In this document: in pieces, positions 18,114 through 27,522 of the stretch
Numbering within the stretch: position 1 is the first letter of the stretch
How the letters are laid out: each line of letters starts with the position of its first letter
Assembly: GCF_022808675.1 (NCBI RefSeq)
Contig: NZ_JAKZKV010000004.1
Coordinates: 124,001 to 188,000, forward strand
DNA length: 64,000 bases
Source: Parabacteroides sp. FAFU027
Lineage (GTDB): Bacteria > Bacteroidota > Bacteroidia > Bacteroidales > UBA7332
Direction of reading: 5' to 3'
The notes under the pieces: model-generated
What the model was told of the DNA's origin: nothing
What the model saw: the letters and a program-made list of their open reading frames with translations, nothing else
Database searches by the model: none
Position numbers and translations under genes: made by a program

Positions 18114-18596
18114 ATGAAGAAAAGACTCATTGCACTGTTTTCATTATCAATGTTTTTGTTGGTGTTGAATCCCATTCGGGTGATGGCACATTGCGAAATT
18201 CCCTGCGGTATTTACAATGATAAAATGCGTATTGACATGATTAGGGAGGACATTTCCACCATCGAAAAGAGCATGAACCAAATCGTGGAGCTATCAAAAG
18301 CCACTCCGCTGAATTACAACCAAATTGTCCGTTGGGTAAATAATAAGGATGAGCATGCGAATAAGATACAGGAAGTGGCGACGCAGTATTTCATGACTCA
18401 GCGTATAGCTTTGACCGATGATCCCACACTGCAAAAGAAGAATGCCGAAATGCTCCGGTTGTTACACCAACTCTGCGTGTATGCTATGAAAGCCAAACAG
18501 ACCACTGATCTTGGTTTTGTGGAGAAGATGAAAGCGGTCACGGAGGATTTTGCCAAGTTATATCTGGGCGAGAATTATGACCATGACCATAAATGA
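18114..18596 (+). CDS. sodN: Nickel superoxide dismutase, Sec-exported
   Basis: 160 residues from the ATG at 18114; an upstream in-frame ATG at 18054 would bury the signal peptide. The signal peptide MKKRLIALFSLSMFLLVLNPIRVMA is followed exactly by HCEIPCGIY, the nickel-hook motif HCxxPCGxY in which the mature N-terminal His, Cys2 and Cys6 bind nickel. Signal peptidase cleavage after VMA would directly free His1, replacing the SodX-type processing used for cytoplasmic Ni-SOD. The rest has the expected helix-bundle pattern (QIVRWVNNKDEHANKIQEVA) and a His/Asp tail DHDHK. The predicted role is removal of superoxide in the periplasm. It is a single gene with its own terminator. Confidence 0.93.
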   Translation: MKKRLIALFSLSMFLLVLNPIRVMAHCEIPCGIYNDKMRIDMIREDISTIEKSMNQIVELSKATPLNYNQIVRWVNNKDEHANKIQEVATQYFMTQRIALTDDPTLQKKNAEMLRLLHQLCVYAMKAKQTTDLGFVEKMKAVTEDFAKLYLGENYDHDHK

Positions 18597-18652
18597 GGGT
18601 CTAATTAGAATAACGTCCTTTTTGAAATAGTAACAACTATAATTGTTAGGAC

Positions 18653-18698
18653 AAAAAAGCCGCAACGGGTAAGTAACTTTACGCGTTGCGGCTTTTTT
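18653..18698. terminator. Bidirectional terminator between sodN and the DUF4846 gene
   Basis: Stem AAAAAAGCCGCAACG / CGTTGCGGCTTTTTT with a 16-base loop. A- and T-tracts on both sides serve the two converging genes. Confidence 0.9.
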
Positions 18699-18712
18699 GA
18701 TAATGGTGAAAT

Positions 18713-19540
18713 CTACCACGTCTTTAGCTGATTGGTTTTAAATATCCATTCCGGGGTTTCCAAATCACCGGAAATGTCGGCACTATACCACGGACTTAGT
18801 TGGGCATTGTCCGGGTTCTTCAATATTTGGGTCTCTTGTGCAGGCATATAACTCTGTGCCAGCATAAATATCTTCTCTCCTGTCTTATTTTCTGCCATAT
18901 CTACCACAATTACCGCATGACCGGGAGAACCTCCTTTGATAAACACATCCCCAATCTTTATTTCCCTAATGCTTTTACTGTGGAGGCTTTTTGATAAAGA
19001 TAATGTTCCTGCATACATGAACACGAAGTCAAGGTATTTGCGGAACTCTTTATAGGTATTTGACGGTTGAGCCGTTTTTTGCCAGGAGGTCTTATTTCCG
19101 GTTACTTTTACACGATAGCCTTTCATCCAATGGGGATAATCAACCTCAAAACCATTTGTCAATGTAAACGATATCTCATCGAAACGCTTTTGTTGAAATA
19201 GATACTCACCTCTTAAGCGAATGACTGCATCAGCACATTGTTGTAAATCCTGATGACCGATATTCATATCAACGACCGCATCATATACCTCGTTCTCTTT
19301 GATCGCCCCGTTGTAATAGCAAACTTTTGCTCCGAAAGGTTTTAAAGGTAAATGACGAAGATAATCAGCAAAGGAGTTATCTTTTACCGGTACTCGCGCA
19401 AATCCTTTGGGTAACTGGAACCGGGTGTTCAACTGGCATCCGTCTTTATTGATTCTCGAATTCTCCTTTTGTTTTGTAGATTGAGCACAGCAAATGAGAG
19501 TCAATAATGAAAAATATAGGAGTCTGAAGGGATACTTCAT
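18713..19540 (-). CDS. DUF4846 family secreted protein
   Basis: 275 residues with an N-terminal signal (MKYPFRLLYFSLLTLICC, signal peptide or lipoprotein). The conserved DUF4846 blocks are readable: FADYLRHLPLKPFGAKVCYY, YDAVVDMNIGHQDLQQCADA, RLRGEYLF, an IKIGDVFIKGGSPGHAVIVV segment and MLAQSYMPAQETQILKNP. The family is common in Bacteroidota and of unknown function; the conserved His in GGSPGHAV hints at an enzyme-like site, but this is not established. It is transcribed toward sodN and shares the terminator between them. Confidence 0.88.
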   Translation of the reverse strand: MKYPFRLLYFSLLTLICCAQSTKQKENSRINKDGCQLNTRFQLPKGFARVPVKDNSFADYLRHLPLKPFGAKVCYYNGAIKENEVYDAVVDMNIGHQDLQQCADAVIRLRGEYLFQQKRFDEISFTLTNGFEVDYPHWMKGYRVKVTGNKTSWQKTAQPSNTYKEFRKYLDFVFMYAGTLSLSKSLHSKSIREIKIGDVFIKGGSPGHAVIVVDMAENKTGEKIFMLAQSYMPAQETQILKNPDNAQLSPWYSADISGDLETPEWIFKTNQLKTW

Positions 19541-19628
19541 TAAGTTAGCTGGTTATATAATAGATAATTGTCTTTCAAATGGAGATTTCCATCATTAGAT
19601 TGATTTTCTGCTGGCTATTTATTATACC

Positions 19629-19651
19629 TGACAGGTTTTCAAAACCTGTCA
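19629..19651. repeat. Hairpin repeat TGACAGGTTTT/AAAACCTGTCA
   Basis: Perfect 11-bp stem with a single-base centre, located upstream of the DUF4846 gene and downstream of the next lipoprotein gene. It is a common intergenic palindrome type in Bacteroidota genomes. It has no T-tract. Confidence 0.7.
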
Positions 19652-19696
19652 AGTATATAGTGATAAGAGATAATCTATTTCAGAATCTGCGGCTTA

Positions 19697-20638
19697 TTAC
19701 TTTATAAATCCAAAAAGCGGATTCATATTGTGCGCATATGATTCAATGCTGGCGCTCCTTAGATTATCTGGGAAGAATCTCCATTTTAAATCACTGGTGA
19801 TGTTGCTGGTAAGGCTTGTTTCAGTTTTAACACTACCGGTTGCAGATTGATTATAATAAACTCTTTTCATAACTAATTCATTCCATCCTTTTTTTAGGAT
19901 AAAATCATAATTAGCAGTATAAGTCTCGCTATATGCTTTGCCTTCATTGTATGAGTGGATCTCTTTTCCTGATACTTTTAATTCCCGATCAGAATAAACA
20001 AATACAGACATAGAAGCACCAGTCGAATCCTCTTTTTCAAATGAATTGTAGTTTGTTTTTAGGATTTCTCCGCAAGTTACTCCGTTTCTAGACGCATAAA
20101 ATTCCATTGAGTATTTACTTACATAGGTGTTTGTATCACTAATAGAGCCGGTAAAATCTTCATCAAACATATCATAGAACCGAACAAGGCCAGATGATGC
20201 TGGTGTTATCGTCGTTTTTATTGAAAAACTTCCATCTGAAGCAATAGTTTCGTATCCGAAATGCGTTGTGTCTTTATTGCCCAGTTTTAGATAAGCTAAT
20301 ACACTATCTACACTTCCACTGATAAAGGAATCAATCTTTCCGCTCAAAAGATTATTGGATAAACTACTGTTTGTATTTGAACTTGCAGAAGGTTCATTCT
20401 TTTCACAACTAACAATCGTTACGCTTAATACAAATAATAACACAAAGAATTTTAGTAAATGTTTTATATTGAATTGGTTGTAATTGTCTACTCGTGGGCT
20501 TTTCGGCTTTCGCTCCCTGTCTTTTGTGATTTCCGGGTATTTTGAATTGATTGTATTAATTTTCACACAGCTAAGGTAGTGGTAAAATGAATATAAAATG
20601 ATATTTGTGTTAATTATATGTGAGGAAGATAAACTCAA
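19697..20638 (-). CDS. Hypothetical lipoprotein
   Basis: The open frame has 313 codons, but the recognisable lipoprotein signal (IKHLLKFFVLLFVLSVTIVSC) only begins near codon 58, so the annotated ATG at 20638 is doubtful; the true start may be a non-ATG codon near 20470. The mature part begins EKNEPSASSNTNSSLSNN, a Ser/Asn-rich linker, followed by beta-rich sequence (GYETIASDGSFSIKTTITPA, MEFYASRNGVTCGEIL). I do not recognise a family. It stands alone on the minus strand, facing away from the K+ channel gene. Confidence 0.6.
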   Translation of the reverse strand: MSLSSSHIINTNIILYSFYHYLSCVKINTINSKYPEITKDRERKPKSPRVDNYNQFNIKHLLKFFVLLFVLSVTIVSCEKNEPSASSNTNSSLSNNLLSGKIDSFISGSVDSVLAYLKLGNKDTTHFGYETIASDGSFSIKTTITPASSGLVRFYDMFDEDFTGSISDTNTYVSKYSMEFYASRNGVTCGEILKTNYNSFEKEDSTGASMSVFVYSDRELKVSGKEIHSYNEGKAYSETYTANYDFILKKGWNELVMKRVYYNQSATGSVKTETSLTSNITSDLKWRFFPDNLRSASIESYAHNMNPLFGFIK

Positions 20639-20753
20639 AATAATGAGCGACTCTTCTTTGCAATTATGTTTAGTGAAACCAAAACAAACTCAATTGTATT
20701 CCCTAAGTTTGATATTTATCCAAACGGGATACGATAGGAATCTAATTTATTTA

Positions 20754-20761
20754 TAATTTTG
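20754..20761 (+). promoter_or_regulatory. Candidate -7 box (TAATTTTG) for the K+ channel gene
   Basis: TAATTTTG matches TAnnTTTG and lies 35 bases before the channel start codon. No clear -33 element. Confidence 0.45.
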
Positions 20762-20796
20762 AAGAATCACACAGAATAGAAAATCAGGTAGAATAC

Positions 20797-21915
20797 ATGA
20801 AAAACAAGAAAGACTGGTATCAACGCTTATGGAATATTGTTGAAAATCACATTATTCCGATCTATAAGCGTCACAGGATGTCAGGCGAGATCAATGCGAA
20901 CGCTATGATCCGCCGTCGTTTTTTTGTCCCGATAGCAGCTCTGGTGGGTATTGTGATTATCGGTTTCTTCGGCTACATCATCATCGAAGGTTATTCCCCG
21001 CTCGATTCTCTGTATATGATGGTGATCACATTTGCCACCATCGGCTATGGCGAAGTGCATCCGTTGTCCGATCAGGGGCGGATATTTACCATATTACTGA
21101 TCGTATCGGGTTTTACAGTGGGCTTATACGCCTTGGGGCGGTTGTCTGCTTTTTTCATGGAAGGAGAATTATTAAATGTTTTAAAGCTAAAGAGAATGGA
21201 CAAGGCACTGGCAAATCTCAAAGATCATTACATCATTTGCGGTTACGGTAAAACGGGAAAAAAAGTAATGGATGACCTTTTGCATAAAGGCCAGAAAGTC
21301 GTTTTGATCGAAAGCAACGCAGAACGGAATGAAAAACTAAAAGAAGTTTTTCACGAAAACCTCCTGCATATCGATGGCGATGCCACCAACGATGAAATAT
21401 TGGTACATGCCGGCATCGAGCGGGCAAAAATCCTGATCTCTGTACTGAATACCGATGCGGAAAACCTTTTCGTAACGCTCAGCGCCAAGGATTTAAACCC
21501 CATCATCAAAGTAATTACCCGTGTGGAGGATGCCAGTTCCACCCCGAAATTTAAAAAGGCGGGTGCTGACTTTATCATCTCACAGATTGAACTTGCATCG
21601 GAGCGCATTGTCTCTATCGCCACCACTACGACAGATTTCTTCAGTTTTGTGGAGTTTGCCGATAATAAAGAAGAGATGCGTGGATATAAATTTAAGCTGG
21701 TAGAGATACATGAAGGAAGTGACCTGATCGGTAAGACCTATCGCGAGGCCAACATCCCTTCCCGCACCAACCTCGTCGTGATTGGCTCCTATACATCTTC
21801 GGAAAATCTTCAGGTAAACCCCAAAGCCAACGACGTCATTCACCTGGGTGACCGCTTACTGGTCTTTGGTAAGGATGAACAGATACATCTGTTGTCTTCA
21901 CTTGCGAAAGCGTGA
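20797..21915 (+). CDS. Two-TM potassium channel with TrkA-N and TrkA-C (RCK) domains
   Basis: 372 residues. After a basic N terminus come two membrane helices (FFVPIAALVGIVIIGFFGYI and IFTILLIVSGFTVGLYALG) around a pore loop with the selectivity filter TIGYGE. Residues about 145-265 are a Rossmann TrkA-N domain (HYIICGYGKTGKKVMDDLLH with GxGxxG, then VVLIESN), and about 285-372 a TrkA-C domain (EIHEGSDLIGKTYREANIPS). This is the layout of ligand-gated prokaryotic K+ channels such as MthK. It is a single gene followed by its own terminator. Confidence 0.93.
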   Translation: MKNKKDWYQRLWNIVENHIIPIYKRHRMSGEINANAMIRRRFFVPIAALVGIVIIGFFGYIIIEGYSPLDSLYMMVITFATIGYGEVHPLSDQGRIFTILLIVSGFTVGLYALGRLSAFFMEGELLNVLKLKRMDKALANLKDHYIICGYGKTGKKVMDDLLHKGQKVVLIESNAERNEKLKEVFHENLLHIDGDATNDEILVHAGIERAKILISVLNTDAENLFVTLSAKDLNPIIKVITRVEDASSTPKFKKAGADFIISQIELASERIVSIATTTTDFFSFVEFADNKEEMRGYKFKLVEIHEGSDLIGKTYREANIPSRTNLVVIGSYTSSENLQVNPKANDVIHLGDRLLVFGKDEQIHLLSSLAKA

Positions 21916-21932
21916 GAGGCATAACATAAAAC

Positions 21933-21976
21933 AAATAACCCGACTCAATTCCTATTTTGAATAAGTCGGGTTATTT
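21933..21976 (+). terminator. Terminator after the K+ channel gene
   Basis: Perfect 13-bp stem AAATAACCCGACT / AGTCGGGTTATTT with a T-rich trailer. It could act on both strands. Confidence 0.85.
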
Positions 21977-22065
21977 GTTTGTAAGCAAGTAATTCATGTT
22001 TTTACCGAGAATAGACAATCCGGTAAGCGGTATAAAACCGCTGCCCGGTGTGGAGCGCCAGCGAT

Positions 22066-22092
22066 CAGCGGCTTCAGGCCGCTTGACGCGTT
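22066..22092. repeat. Dispersed hairpin repeat, copy 1
   Basis: Contains CAGCGGCTTCAGGCCGCTTG followed by ACGCGTT; nearly the same 27 bases occur at 50616, and a shorter copy at 28641. The core AGCGGC...GCCGCT forms a hairpin. It lies between the K+ channel and cstA. Confidence 0.8.
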
Positions 22093-22175
22093 ATAAATAC
22101 ATCCTATAAACACATATAATCCGGGAAAATACTTATCAGCACTTTCCCGCAAAGCATAAATATCGGACTCAAATC

Positions 22176-24026
22176 CTACACCATCTCTATCTCCTCCCCA
22201 TCGGGTAGGGCGGAAGGGGTCTCTTTTCTTTCCCGATACGCTCCAATCCACTGCTTCACTGCATAAAAGAACACTGTAAACGCGCAAGCCATAATCAACA
22301 ACGTCAACGCCAGGTTGATCGAGCCCTGCACCCACTTGGCATCGTCCGAAATCTGGGGAATATAGATATTAAAGATATTTGTTACCCCGGCATAAAGAGT
22401 CGTGAAGCCCACAAAGATGAACGGCACCATTGTAATCCAGGCATATCGGAGCAATCCGCGGTTGATGATAAAAGAAGTACCCACCGCCAGCGCTATCGAA
22501 GCCAGCAACTGGTTAGCCGTACCAAACATTGGCCATATAGTCGCCACACTGCCCGTATAAATGAAGTAGCCCCAGCTAAAAACCATAATAGCACTCGCAA
22601 TCAGGTTGCCCGGCAGCCAATTGCTTTGCTGAAACGGCTTATAAACCTTGCCTAGCATCTCCTGTATCACGAAACGACCGATACGTGTGCCCGCATCAAT
22701 CGTAGTGAGGATGAAAAGCGCTTCAAACATGATGGCGAAGTGGTACCAATAGGACATCAACCCGTTTAGTCCCGGGATAGACGAGAAAATCTGAGCCATA
22801 CCGACTCCCAATGAGACCGCACCACCGGTACGTCCGGCAATCTTTTCTCCCACTTCCGCCGAAAGCTGATTCAGGTTCGAATCGGTGAATCCCATCGCCT
22901 GTAACTTGGGTAAAAAAGCTGCAAACTTCTCGGCAGGAATGTTTATCGCGAAATAGTCATAAGGCAACAGGCTGGAGGCTGCAATCAGAGCCAGAATACT
23001 CACGGTACCTTCCACCAGCATGGAGCCAACGGCAATACTTTTGATGTGAGACTCCTTCATCAGCATCTTCGGCGTCGTACCCGAACTCACCAGCGCGTGA
23101 AAACCCGAGATAGCCCCGCAGGCAATCGTGATAAAGAGGTATGGAAACAGCGTACCCGGAATAATGGGGCCGCCACCGTGTATAAATTCCGTGAAAGCAG
23201 GCATATGCATGGTCGGAGCTACAATTACAACGCCGATAGCCAGCATCGCAATTACCGCAATCTTCATAATGGAACTCAGGTAGTCGCGCGGCGAGAGTAA
23301 CAGCCACACCGGAAGTACCGAAGCCGCAAATCCGTATATCGCAATAAGAATAGTCAATGTCTTATGGTCAAATGAAAACCACGAAGCGAGGGGTGAATCG
23401 GGGATATACCGTCCGTAAACCACGGCAAGGGTCAATAGAATCACCCCCATCACCGTAGCTTCGGCTGTTTTCCCTTTCCGGAATTTAAACATCCAGATCC
23501 CCATGAACAAAGCGATGGGAATGGTTGAGGCAATGGTAAATGTACCCCACGAACTCTCTGCCAATGCGTTCACCACGACCAATCCCAGTCCGGCCATGGC
23601 TATCACCAGTATCAAAAAGATGGCCAATGAGGCAGTACCGCCGCTCACTTTGTTGATTTCACGTCTTGCGATCACTGCGAGCGATTGCCCGTCGTACCGG
23701 ATGGAGGCAAAAAGGATAATATAGTCGTGGATAGCCCCTGCAAAGATGGAGCCGACGAGCATCCACAGAAAACCGGGGAAGTAACCGAATTGCGCAGCCA
23801 ATACGGGACCGACTAAAGGCCCTGCACCCGCTATCGCGGCGAAGTGATGCCCGAAAAGCACCCATTTACTGGTCGGGACAAAGTTGTGTCCGTCAAAATG
23901 CGAGTGGGCAGGAGTTAATCTTTCATCGTTGATGGTTGCCACCTTTGCGGCAACGAAGCTGAAATAGAATCGGTAGGCAATAATAAAGATCAATATCGCA
24001 CCGAGAATCAAAGGCATTGCATTCAT
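22176..24026 (-). CDS. cstA: Carbon starvation protein CstA (peptide/pyruvate transporter family)
   Basis: 616 residues, shorter than E. coli CstA (about 700), with at least 14 hydrophobic segments. Family blocks include [20 protein letters not shown] followed by [20 protein letters not shown] near the N terminus, [12 protein letters not shown], a [16 protein letters not shown] loop in the middle, and [17 protein letters not shown] with [14 protein letters not shown] toward the C terminus. CstA proteins import peptides or pyruvate across the inner membrane in nutrient-limited cells. It is a single gene, minus strand; no neighbour suggests a specific substrate. Confidence 0.95.
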   Translation of the reverse strand: MNAMPLILGAILIFIIAYRFYFSFVAAKVATINDERLTPAHSHFDGHNFVPTSKWVLFGHHFAAIAGAGPLVGPVLAAQFGYFPGFLWMLVGSIFAGAIHDYIILFASIRYDGQSLAVIARREINKVSGGTASLAIFLILVIAMAGLGLVVVNALAESSWGTFTIASTIPIALFMGIWMFKFRKGKTAEATVMGVILLTLAVVYGRYIPDSPLASWFSFDHKTLTILIAIYGFAASVLPVWLLLSPRDYLSSIMKIAVIAMLAIGVVIVAPTMHMPAFTEFIHGGGPIIPGTLFPYLFITIACGAISGFHALVSSGTTPKMLMKESHIKSIAVGSMLVEGTVSILALIAASSLLPYDYFAINIPAEKFAAFLPKLQAMGFTDSNLNQLSAEVGEKIAGRTGGAVSLGVGMAQIFSSIPGLNGLMSYWYHFAIMFEALFILTTIDAGTRIGRFVIQEMLGKVYKPFQQSNWLPGNLIASAIMVFSWGYFIYTGSVATIWPMFGTANQLLASIALAVGTSFIINRGLLRYAWITMVPFIFVGFTTLYAGVTNIFNIYIPQISDDAKWVQGSINLALTLLIMACAFTVFFYAVKQWIGAYRERKETPSALPDGEEIEMV

Positions 24027-24042
24027 GGCATAATAACATAGA

Positions 24043-24083
24043 AGAGACGTGGTCCATCGCGTCTAATGATCCATCGCGTCTCT
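24043..24083. repeat. Short inverted repeat with doubled TCCATCGCGTCT
   Basis: TCCATCGCGTCT occurs at 24053-24064 and 24070-24081; outer arms AGAGACG and CGTCTCT pair. It is upstream of cstA, next to a longer hairpin. Confidence 0.65.
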
Positions 24084-24128
24084 TTAGATTTAATAATTAC
24101 AGGTTACACAAAAAGGAAGATAAGAAAA

Positions 24129-24220
24129 GCACACAGATGACGCAGATGCAAGCAACACAGATTTACACTGATTATTTTCTTATCTGTGTAGATCAGTTTA
24201 AATCTGTGTCATCTATGTGC
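24129..24220. repeat. Long imperfect hairpin (cacagat family)
   Basis: The left arm GCACACAGATGACGCAGAT pairs with a right arm ending ATCTGTGTCATCTATGTGC with two mismatches; an inner pair of ACAGATTTACACTGAT-like arms extends it. It lies between cstA and lpxH. The same word set recurs at 27523-27612. Confidence 0.75.
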
Positions 24221-24242
24221 TATATATTCATCCGTGTTCCAT

Positions 24243-24986
24243 CTATTCGGTTTCAAACTGATCCAGCCACATATATTCCCCGTCAAAAACCGCGAAGGAG
24301 AAATATTTGATCCAGTCGCCCAGGATAATGATGCGGCTACGTTGAGCCAGCATCAGGTCGAGCATGATGTGGCGGTGTCCGAAGACGAGGAAATCAGCCT
24401 GATTCGTCTGGAGAAATTCTTTGGCATACAACACCAGATGCTCTTTCTCCTCACCCTGGTATCCGGCGTAATCGTCACCCGTTTTGCGGCTGTGTTTTGA
24501 CCAGTTGAGGCCGAAAGGTATCGTCCAGCGCGGGTGTATCCAGGTAAACATCTTTTGCAGGATCTTATTGTGGAATATGCCGCGGATAAATTTAAAGCCA
24601 AGGGAATTATCACCCAGTCCGTCACCGTGTGCAATGTAAAACGACTTCCCGAGGAGATTACAGGAGAGGGGTTCGCGATGGATAATTGCACCGGTTTCTT
24701 TTCCGATATAGTCAAAAATCCAGATGTCATGGTTTCCGATAAACCAATGCACCTCAATGCCTGAGTCGGTCAGCTCTCCGAGTTTGCCCAGGAAGCGGGT
24801 AAAACCCTTCGGAACCACATATTTGAATTCGTACCAGAAATCGATCATGTCACCCACCAGATAGACTGCTGATGCATCGTGTTTGATGCTGTCGAGCCAG
24901 CGTACAAACCGTCGTTCATTCTCTAAAGGATCATCAAACGTGCGGGAGCCGAAGTGGGTGTCAGAAGCAAAGTATATTTTTTTCAT
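24243..24986 (-). CDS. lpxH: UDP-2,3-diacylglucosamine diphosphatase
   Basis: 247 residues. It cleaves UDP-2,3-diacylglucosamine to lipid X and UMP in lipid A synthesis, at the inner membrane. Calcineurin-like metallophosphatase motifs are in order: YFASDTHFGS near the N terminus, VGDMIDFW, HWFIGNHDIW, YIAHGDGLGDNSLGFKF and FLVFGHRHIMLDL. The length and the HGDGLG motif fit the LpxH family of Bacteroidota. It is transcribed alone, with a hairpin repeat separating it from the DUF59 gene upstream. Confidence 0.93.
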   Translation of the reverse strand: MKKIYFASDTHFGSRTFDDPLENERRFVRWLDSIKHDASAVYLVGDMIDFWYEFKYVVPKGFTRFLGKLGELTDSGIEVHWFIGNHDIWIFDYIGKETGAIIHREPLSCNLLGKSFYIAHGDGLGDNSLGFKFIRGIFHNKILQKMFTWIHPRWTIPFGLNWSKHSRKTGDDYAGYQGEEKEHLVLYAKEFLQTNQADFLVFGHRHIMLDLMLAQRSRIIILGDWIKYFSFAVFDGEYMWLDQFETE

Positions 24987-25000
24987 TTAGGGGAAATATA

Positions 25001-25062
25001 AAACGCAAAAACGCAAAGACACGAAGCATAAATACTTAGCGTCTTTGCGTCTTCGCGTTCAG
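25001..25062. repeat. Intergenic inverted repeat with ACGCAAAGAC arms
   Basis: The left arm contains AACGCAAAAACGCAAAGAC; the right arm GTCTTTGCGTCTTCGCGTT is its inverse with two mismatches. It fills the gap between lpxH and the DUF59 gene. Confidence 0.75.
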
Positions 25063-25066
25063 ACTA

Positions 25067-25384
25067 TTATAAAAATCCGAGGTCCAGTTTAGCCTCATCA
25101 CTCATCATGTCTTTGCTCCATTCCGGTTCAAAAACAATTTCGACATCCACGCTTTTCACATCTTCCACACTTTCCACTTTCATGCGCACATCTTCTACGA
25201 TGAAGTCGGCAGCCGGACAGTTGGGGGCGGTAAGCGTCATTTCGATGCGTACATTCTTTTCATCGTCGATATCGACTTTATAAATCAGACCGAGGTCATA
25301 GACATTGACAGGGATTTCAGGATCGAAGACCGTCTTGAGCATTTTGATGATCCTCTCTTCCATTAGCAGAAATTTATTTTCCAT
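25067..25384 (-). CDS. MIP18/DUF59 family protein, probable Fe-S cluster assembly factor
   Basis: About 105 residues from the start MENKFLLMEERIIKML; 17 further codons upstream look like untranslated leader. The core matches the DUF59 family: VFDPEIPVNVYDLGLIYKVD, MTLTAPNCPAADFIVEDVRM with the conserved Cys, and a C-terminal VEIVFEPEWSKDMMSDEAK. Relatives (SufT, PaaD-like proteins) help deliver or mature Fe-S clusters. It is not next to suf genes here, so the exact role is inferred. Confidence 0.9.
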   Translation of the reverse strand: MENKFLLMEERIIKMLKTVFDPEIPVNVYDLGLIYKVDIDDEKNVRIEMTLTAPNCPAADFIVEDVRMKVESVEDVKSVDVEIVFEPEWSKDMMSDEAKLDLGFL

Positions 25385-25476
25385 ATTGATTGATTCTACG
25401 TTAGTGGTTTTACGTTGTTCGTGAACTATCAACATAACAACGCTTTAATTGGTTGACAAAAATAGTGATTTTTTCC

Positions 25477-25577
25477 TTTACCACAGAGTGATACAGAGTT
25501 TTACACAGAGAACCACAGAGAGGAATTATCATATCTCTGTGGTTCTCCGTGCCTTTCTCCGTTATCTCTGTGGTAAA
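25477..25577. repeat. Long imperfect hairpin (ccacagag family)
   Basis: The outer arms TTTACCACAGAG and CTCTGTGGTAAA pair exactly, and the inner arms AGAACCACAGAGA and TCTCTGTGGTTCT also pair. It lies between the DUF59 gene and radC. There are no coding signs. Confidence 0.8.
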
Positions 25578-25606
25578 ACAATCCTCTCATTCTCAAATCT
25601 GCAAAT

Positions 25607-26293
25607 TCAGATCTTCCCTTCATCCGCATAACTGTAATAATGCCCGTCGCAAACGATCAAATGATCCAGTACGCGGATATCCATTTCGCGGGAAGCGGTT
25701 ACAATCTTACGTGTAAGGTTATCATCGGCTCCACTGGGCTGTCGATTACCCGATGGATGATTGTGGCAGAGTATTATAGCGGGTGAAAGAGCGAGTAATG
25801 CTGATTTCAGAATCAGTTTGACATCTACCGAAGTGGCTGCCACACCGCCCTGACTGATCTTGACCTTATTAATGACACGATTAGCCTGATTCAACAGTAA
25901 TACCCAGAATTCCTCATGCGGGATATCACATAACATCGGATGGAATATGTCATAAACAGACTGGCTGCCGGTTATCTGATCGCGTTGGATTACTTCAGAC
26001 AACTTCCGTCGCTTCCCCAACTCCATCGCGGCCATGATCGTAATCGCTTTGGCTTCTCCTATACCTTTAAATTGCGTGAGATTATCGAGCGTGTATTTTC
26101 CCAAATGGTTGAGGTTGTTATCCGCATCGGCCAGAATCTTCCGGCAAAGGGCAACGGCCGTTTCATTTTGATTTCCGGATCCTATCAGGATGGCCAGTAA
26201 CTCGGCATCAGTCAGTGCACCGATTCCTTTTTGCATCATCTTTTCGCGGGGACGGTCTTCGAGCGCCCACTCTTTAATCGAAAGCTTTTCCAT
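25607..26293 (-). CDS. radC: RadC family JAB/MPN-domain protein
   Basis: 228 residues from start MEKLSIKEWALEDRPREKM; an upstream ATG adds 17 residues unlike the family. The N-terminal helix-hairpin-helix part (KGIGALTDAELLAILIGSG; LTQFKGIGEAKAITIMAAME) is followed by the MPN domain with the JAMM zinc motif CHNHPSGNRQPSGADD. RadC proteins were once linked to DNA repair, but their real function is unsettled. It is a stand-alone, full-length chromosomal type copy. Confidence 0.95.
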   Translation of the reverse strand: MEKLSIKEWALEDRPREKMMQKGIGALTDAELLAILIGSGNQNETAVALCRKILADADNNLNHLGKYTLDNLTQFKGIGEAKAITIMAAMELGKRRKLSEVIQRDQITGSQSVYDIFHPMLCDIPHEEFWVLLLNQANRVINKVKISQGGVAATSVDVKLILKSALLALSPAIILCHNHPSGNRQPSGADDNLTRKIVTASREMDIRVLDHLIVCDGHYYSYADEGKI

Positions 26294-26550
26294 AATCATT
26301 GTCCGGTTAATGGTTAAAGACGGATGGAAATATCTGGTTAACAAAAATAGGGAAATGTTTTAATATCCGGTCGTCGTAATGAGGAAAATGGAGAAAAGAG
26401 TGTGTGCATTCTTTCCCAAAATGTGGTAAAAGCCCTGTTTGTCAGAATTTCCACCATAAATGTCAATATTTGGATGAATATAAAAGGAAAAAGTGATTGT
26501 TTTGCATTATATATTCAGTATTAAACCGATTAACCACAAAACTAAACACG

Positions 26551-27516
26551 ATGAAACGACACCGTTTACTTGTGATTCTGTTCGCATGGATGAGTATTCT
26601 TGTTGCAGCCCATGCCGAAGAAAAATATGATTTCGTTGTTGCTCAGGATGGAAGCGGCGACTTTACCACCATTCAGGCAGCCATCAATGCTGTGCCTGAT
26701 ATGCGCACTAACCGCACCCGTATCCACATCAAACCGGGTACTTACAAGGAAAAACTCACCTTGCCGGCCAATAAAACCAATGTCTCCTTTATTGGGGATT
26801 GTGCATTGACCACCAAAATCACTTACGACGACTATGCTTCGAAGAAAAACCGTTTTGGTGAAAACATCGGGACTTCCGGTTCGTCATCGTTCTTTGTCTA
26901 TGGCGACGGATTCAGTGCGGAGAACATCACATTCGAGAACTCTTCCGGTCCGGTCGGACAGGCTGTAGCAGTTCGCATTGATGGCGATAAGGTGACTTTC
27001 CGCAACTGCCGCTTCCTCGGTTTTCAGGATACCCTTTACCCGCACGGAGAGAAGAGCCGTCAGTATTACAAAAACTGCTACATAGAGGGAACAGTCGATT
27101 TCATCTTCGGCTTTTCCTCCTGTTTCTTTGAAGAGTGCAGTATCATCTGTAAAACCTCCGGTTACGTCACTGCCGCTTCCACACCACAGGGATATGCTTA
27201 TGGATTCGTTTTCCAGAATTGCTCCATCGAAGGCGATGCGCCCGATGGCTCCTTCTGTCTGGGCAGACCGTGGCGACCTTATGCGCAGGTACTCTTCCGC
27301 GAATGTTTCATCGGTAAAGTGATTAATCCGAAGGGCTGGGATAACTGGGGGAAAGTGGAAAATGAACAGACTACCTTCTTCGCCGAGTACAAAAATACCG
27401 GAGAAGGAGCCAATTTAAAGAATCGTGTATCCTGGTCAAAACAATTAACCTACAAAGAGGCGGAGAAATTTACTAAAGCGAACATGTTTGGTGACTGGAA
27501 TCCCGAAAATCAGTAA
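26551..27516 (+). CDS. Secreted pectinesterase (CE8), first copy
   Basis: 321 residues from MKRHRLLVILFAWMSILVAAHA, a signal peptide; an upstream ATG at 26497 adds 18 residues before it. The right-handed beta-helix pectin methylesterase motifs are present: VVAQDGSGDFTTIQAAINAV, GQAVAVRIDGDK, the catalytic Asp region GFQDTLYPHG, VDFIFGFSSCFFEEC with the second catalytic Asp, and the Arg site LGRPWRPYAQVLF. It removes methyl esters from pectin outside the cytoplasm. A second, related pectinesterase follows 118 bases downstream. No SusCD or pectate lyase is nearby. Confidence 0.95.
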   Translation: MKRHRLLVILFAWMSILVAAHAEEKYDFVVAQDGSGDFTTIQAAINAVPDMRTNRTRIHIKPGTYKEKLTLPANKTNVSFIGDCALTTKITYDDYASKKNRFGENIGTSGSSSFFVYGDGFSAENITFENSSGPVGQAVAVRIDGDKVTFRNCRFLGFQDTLYPHGEKSRQYYKNCYIEGTVDFIFGFSSCFFEECSIICKTSGYVTAASTPQGYAYGFVFQNCSIEGDAPDGSFCLGRPWRPYAQVLFRECFIGKVINPKGWDNWGKVENEQTTFFAEYKNTGEGANLKNRVSWSKQLTYKEAEKFTKANMFGDWNPENQ

Positions 27517-27522
27517 TTATAT

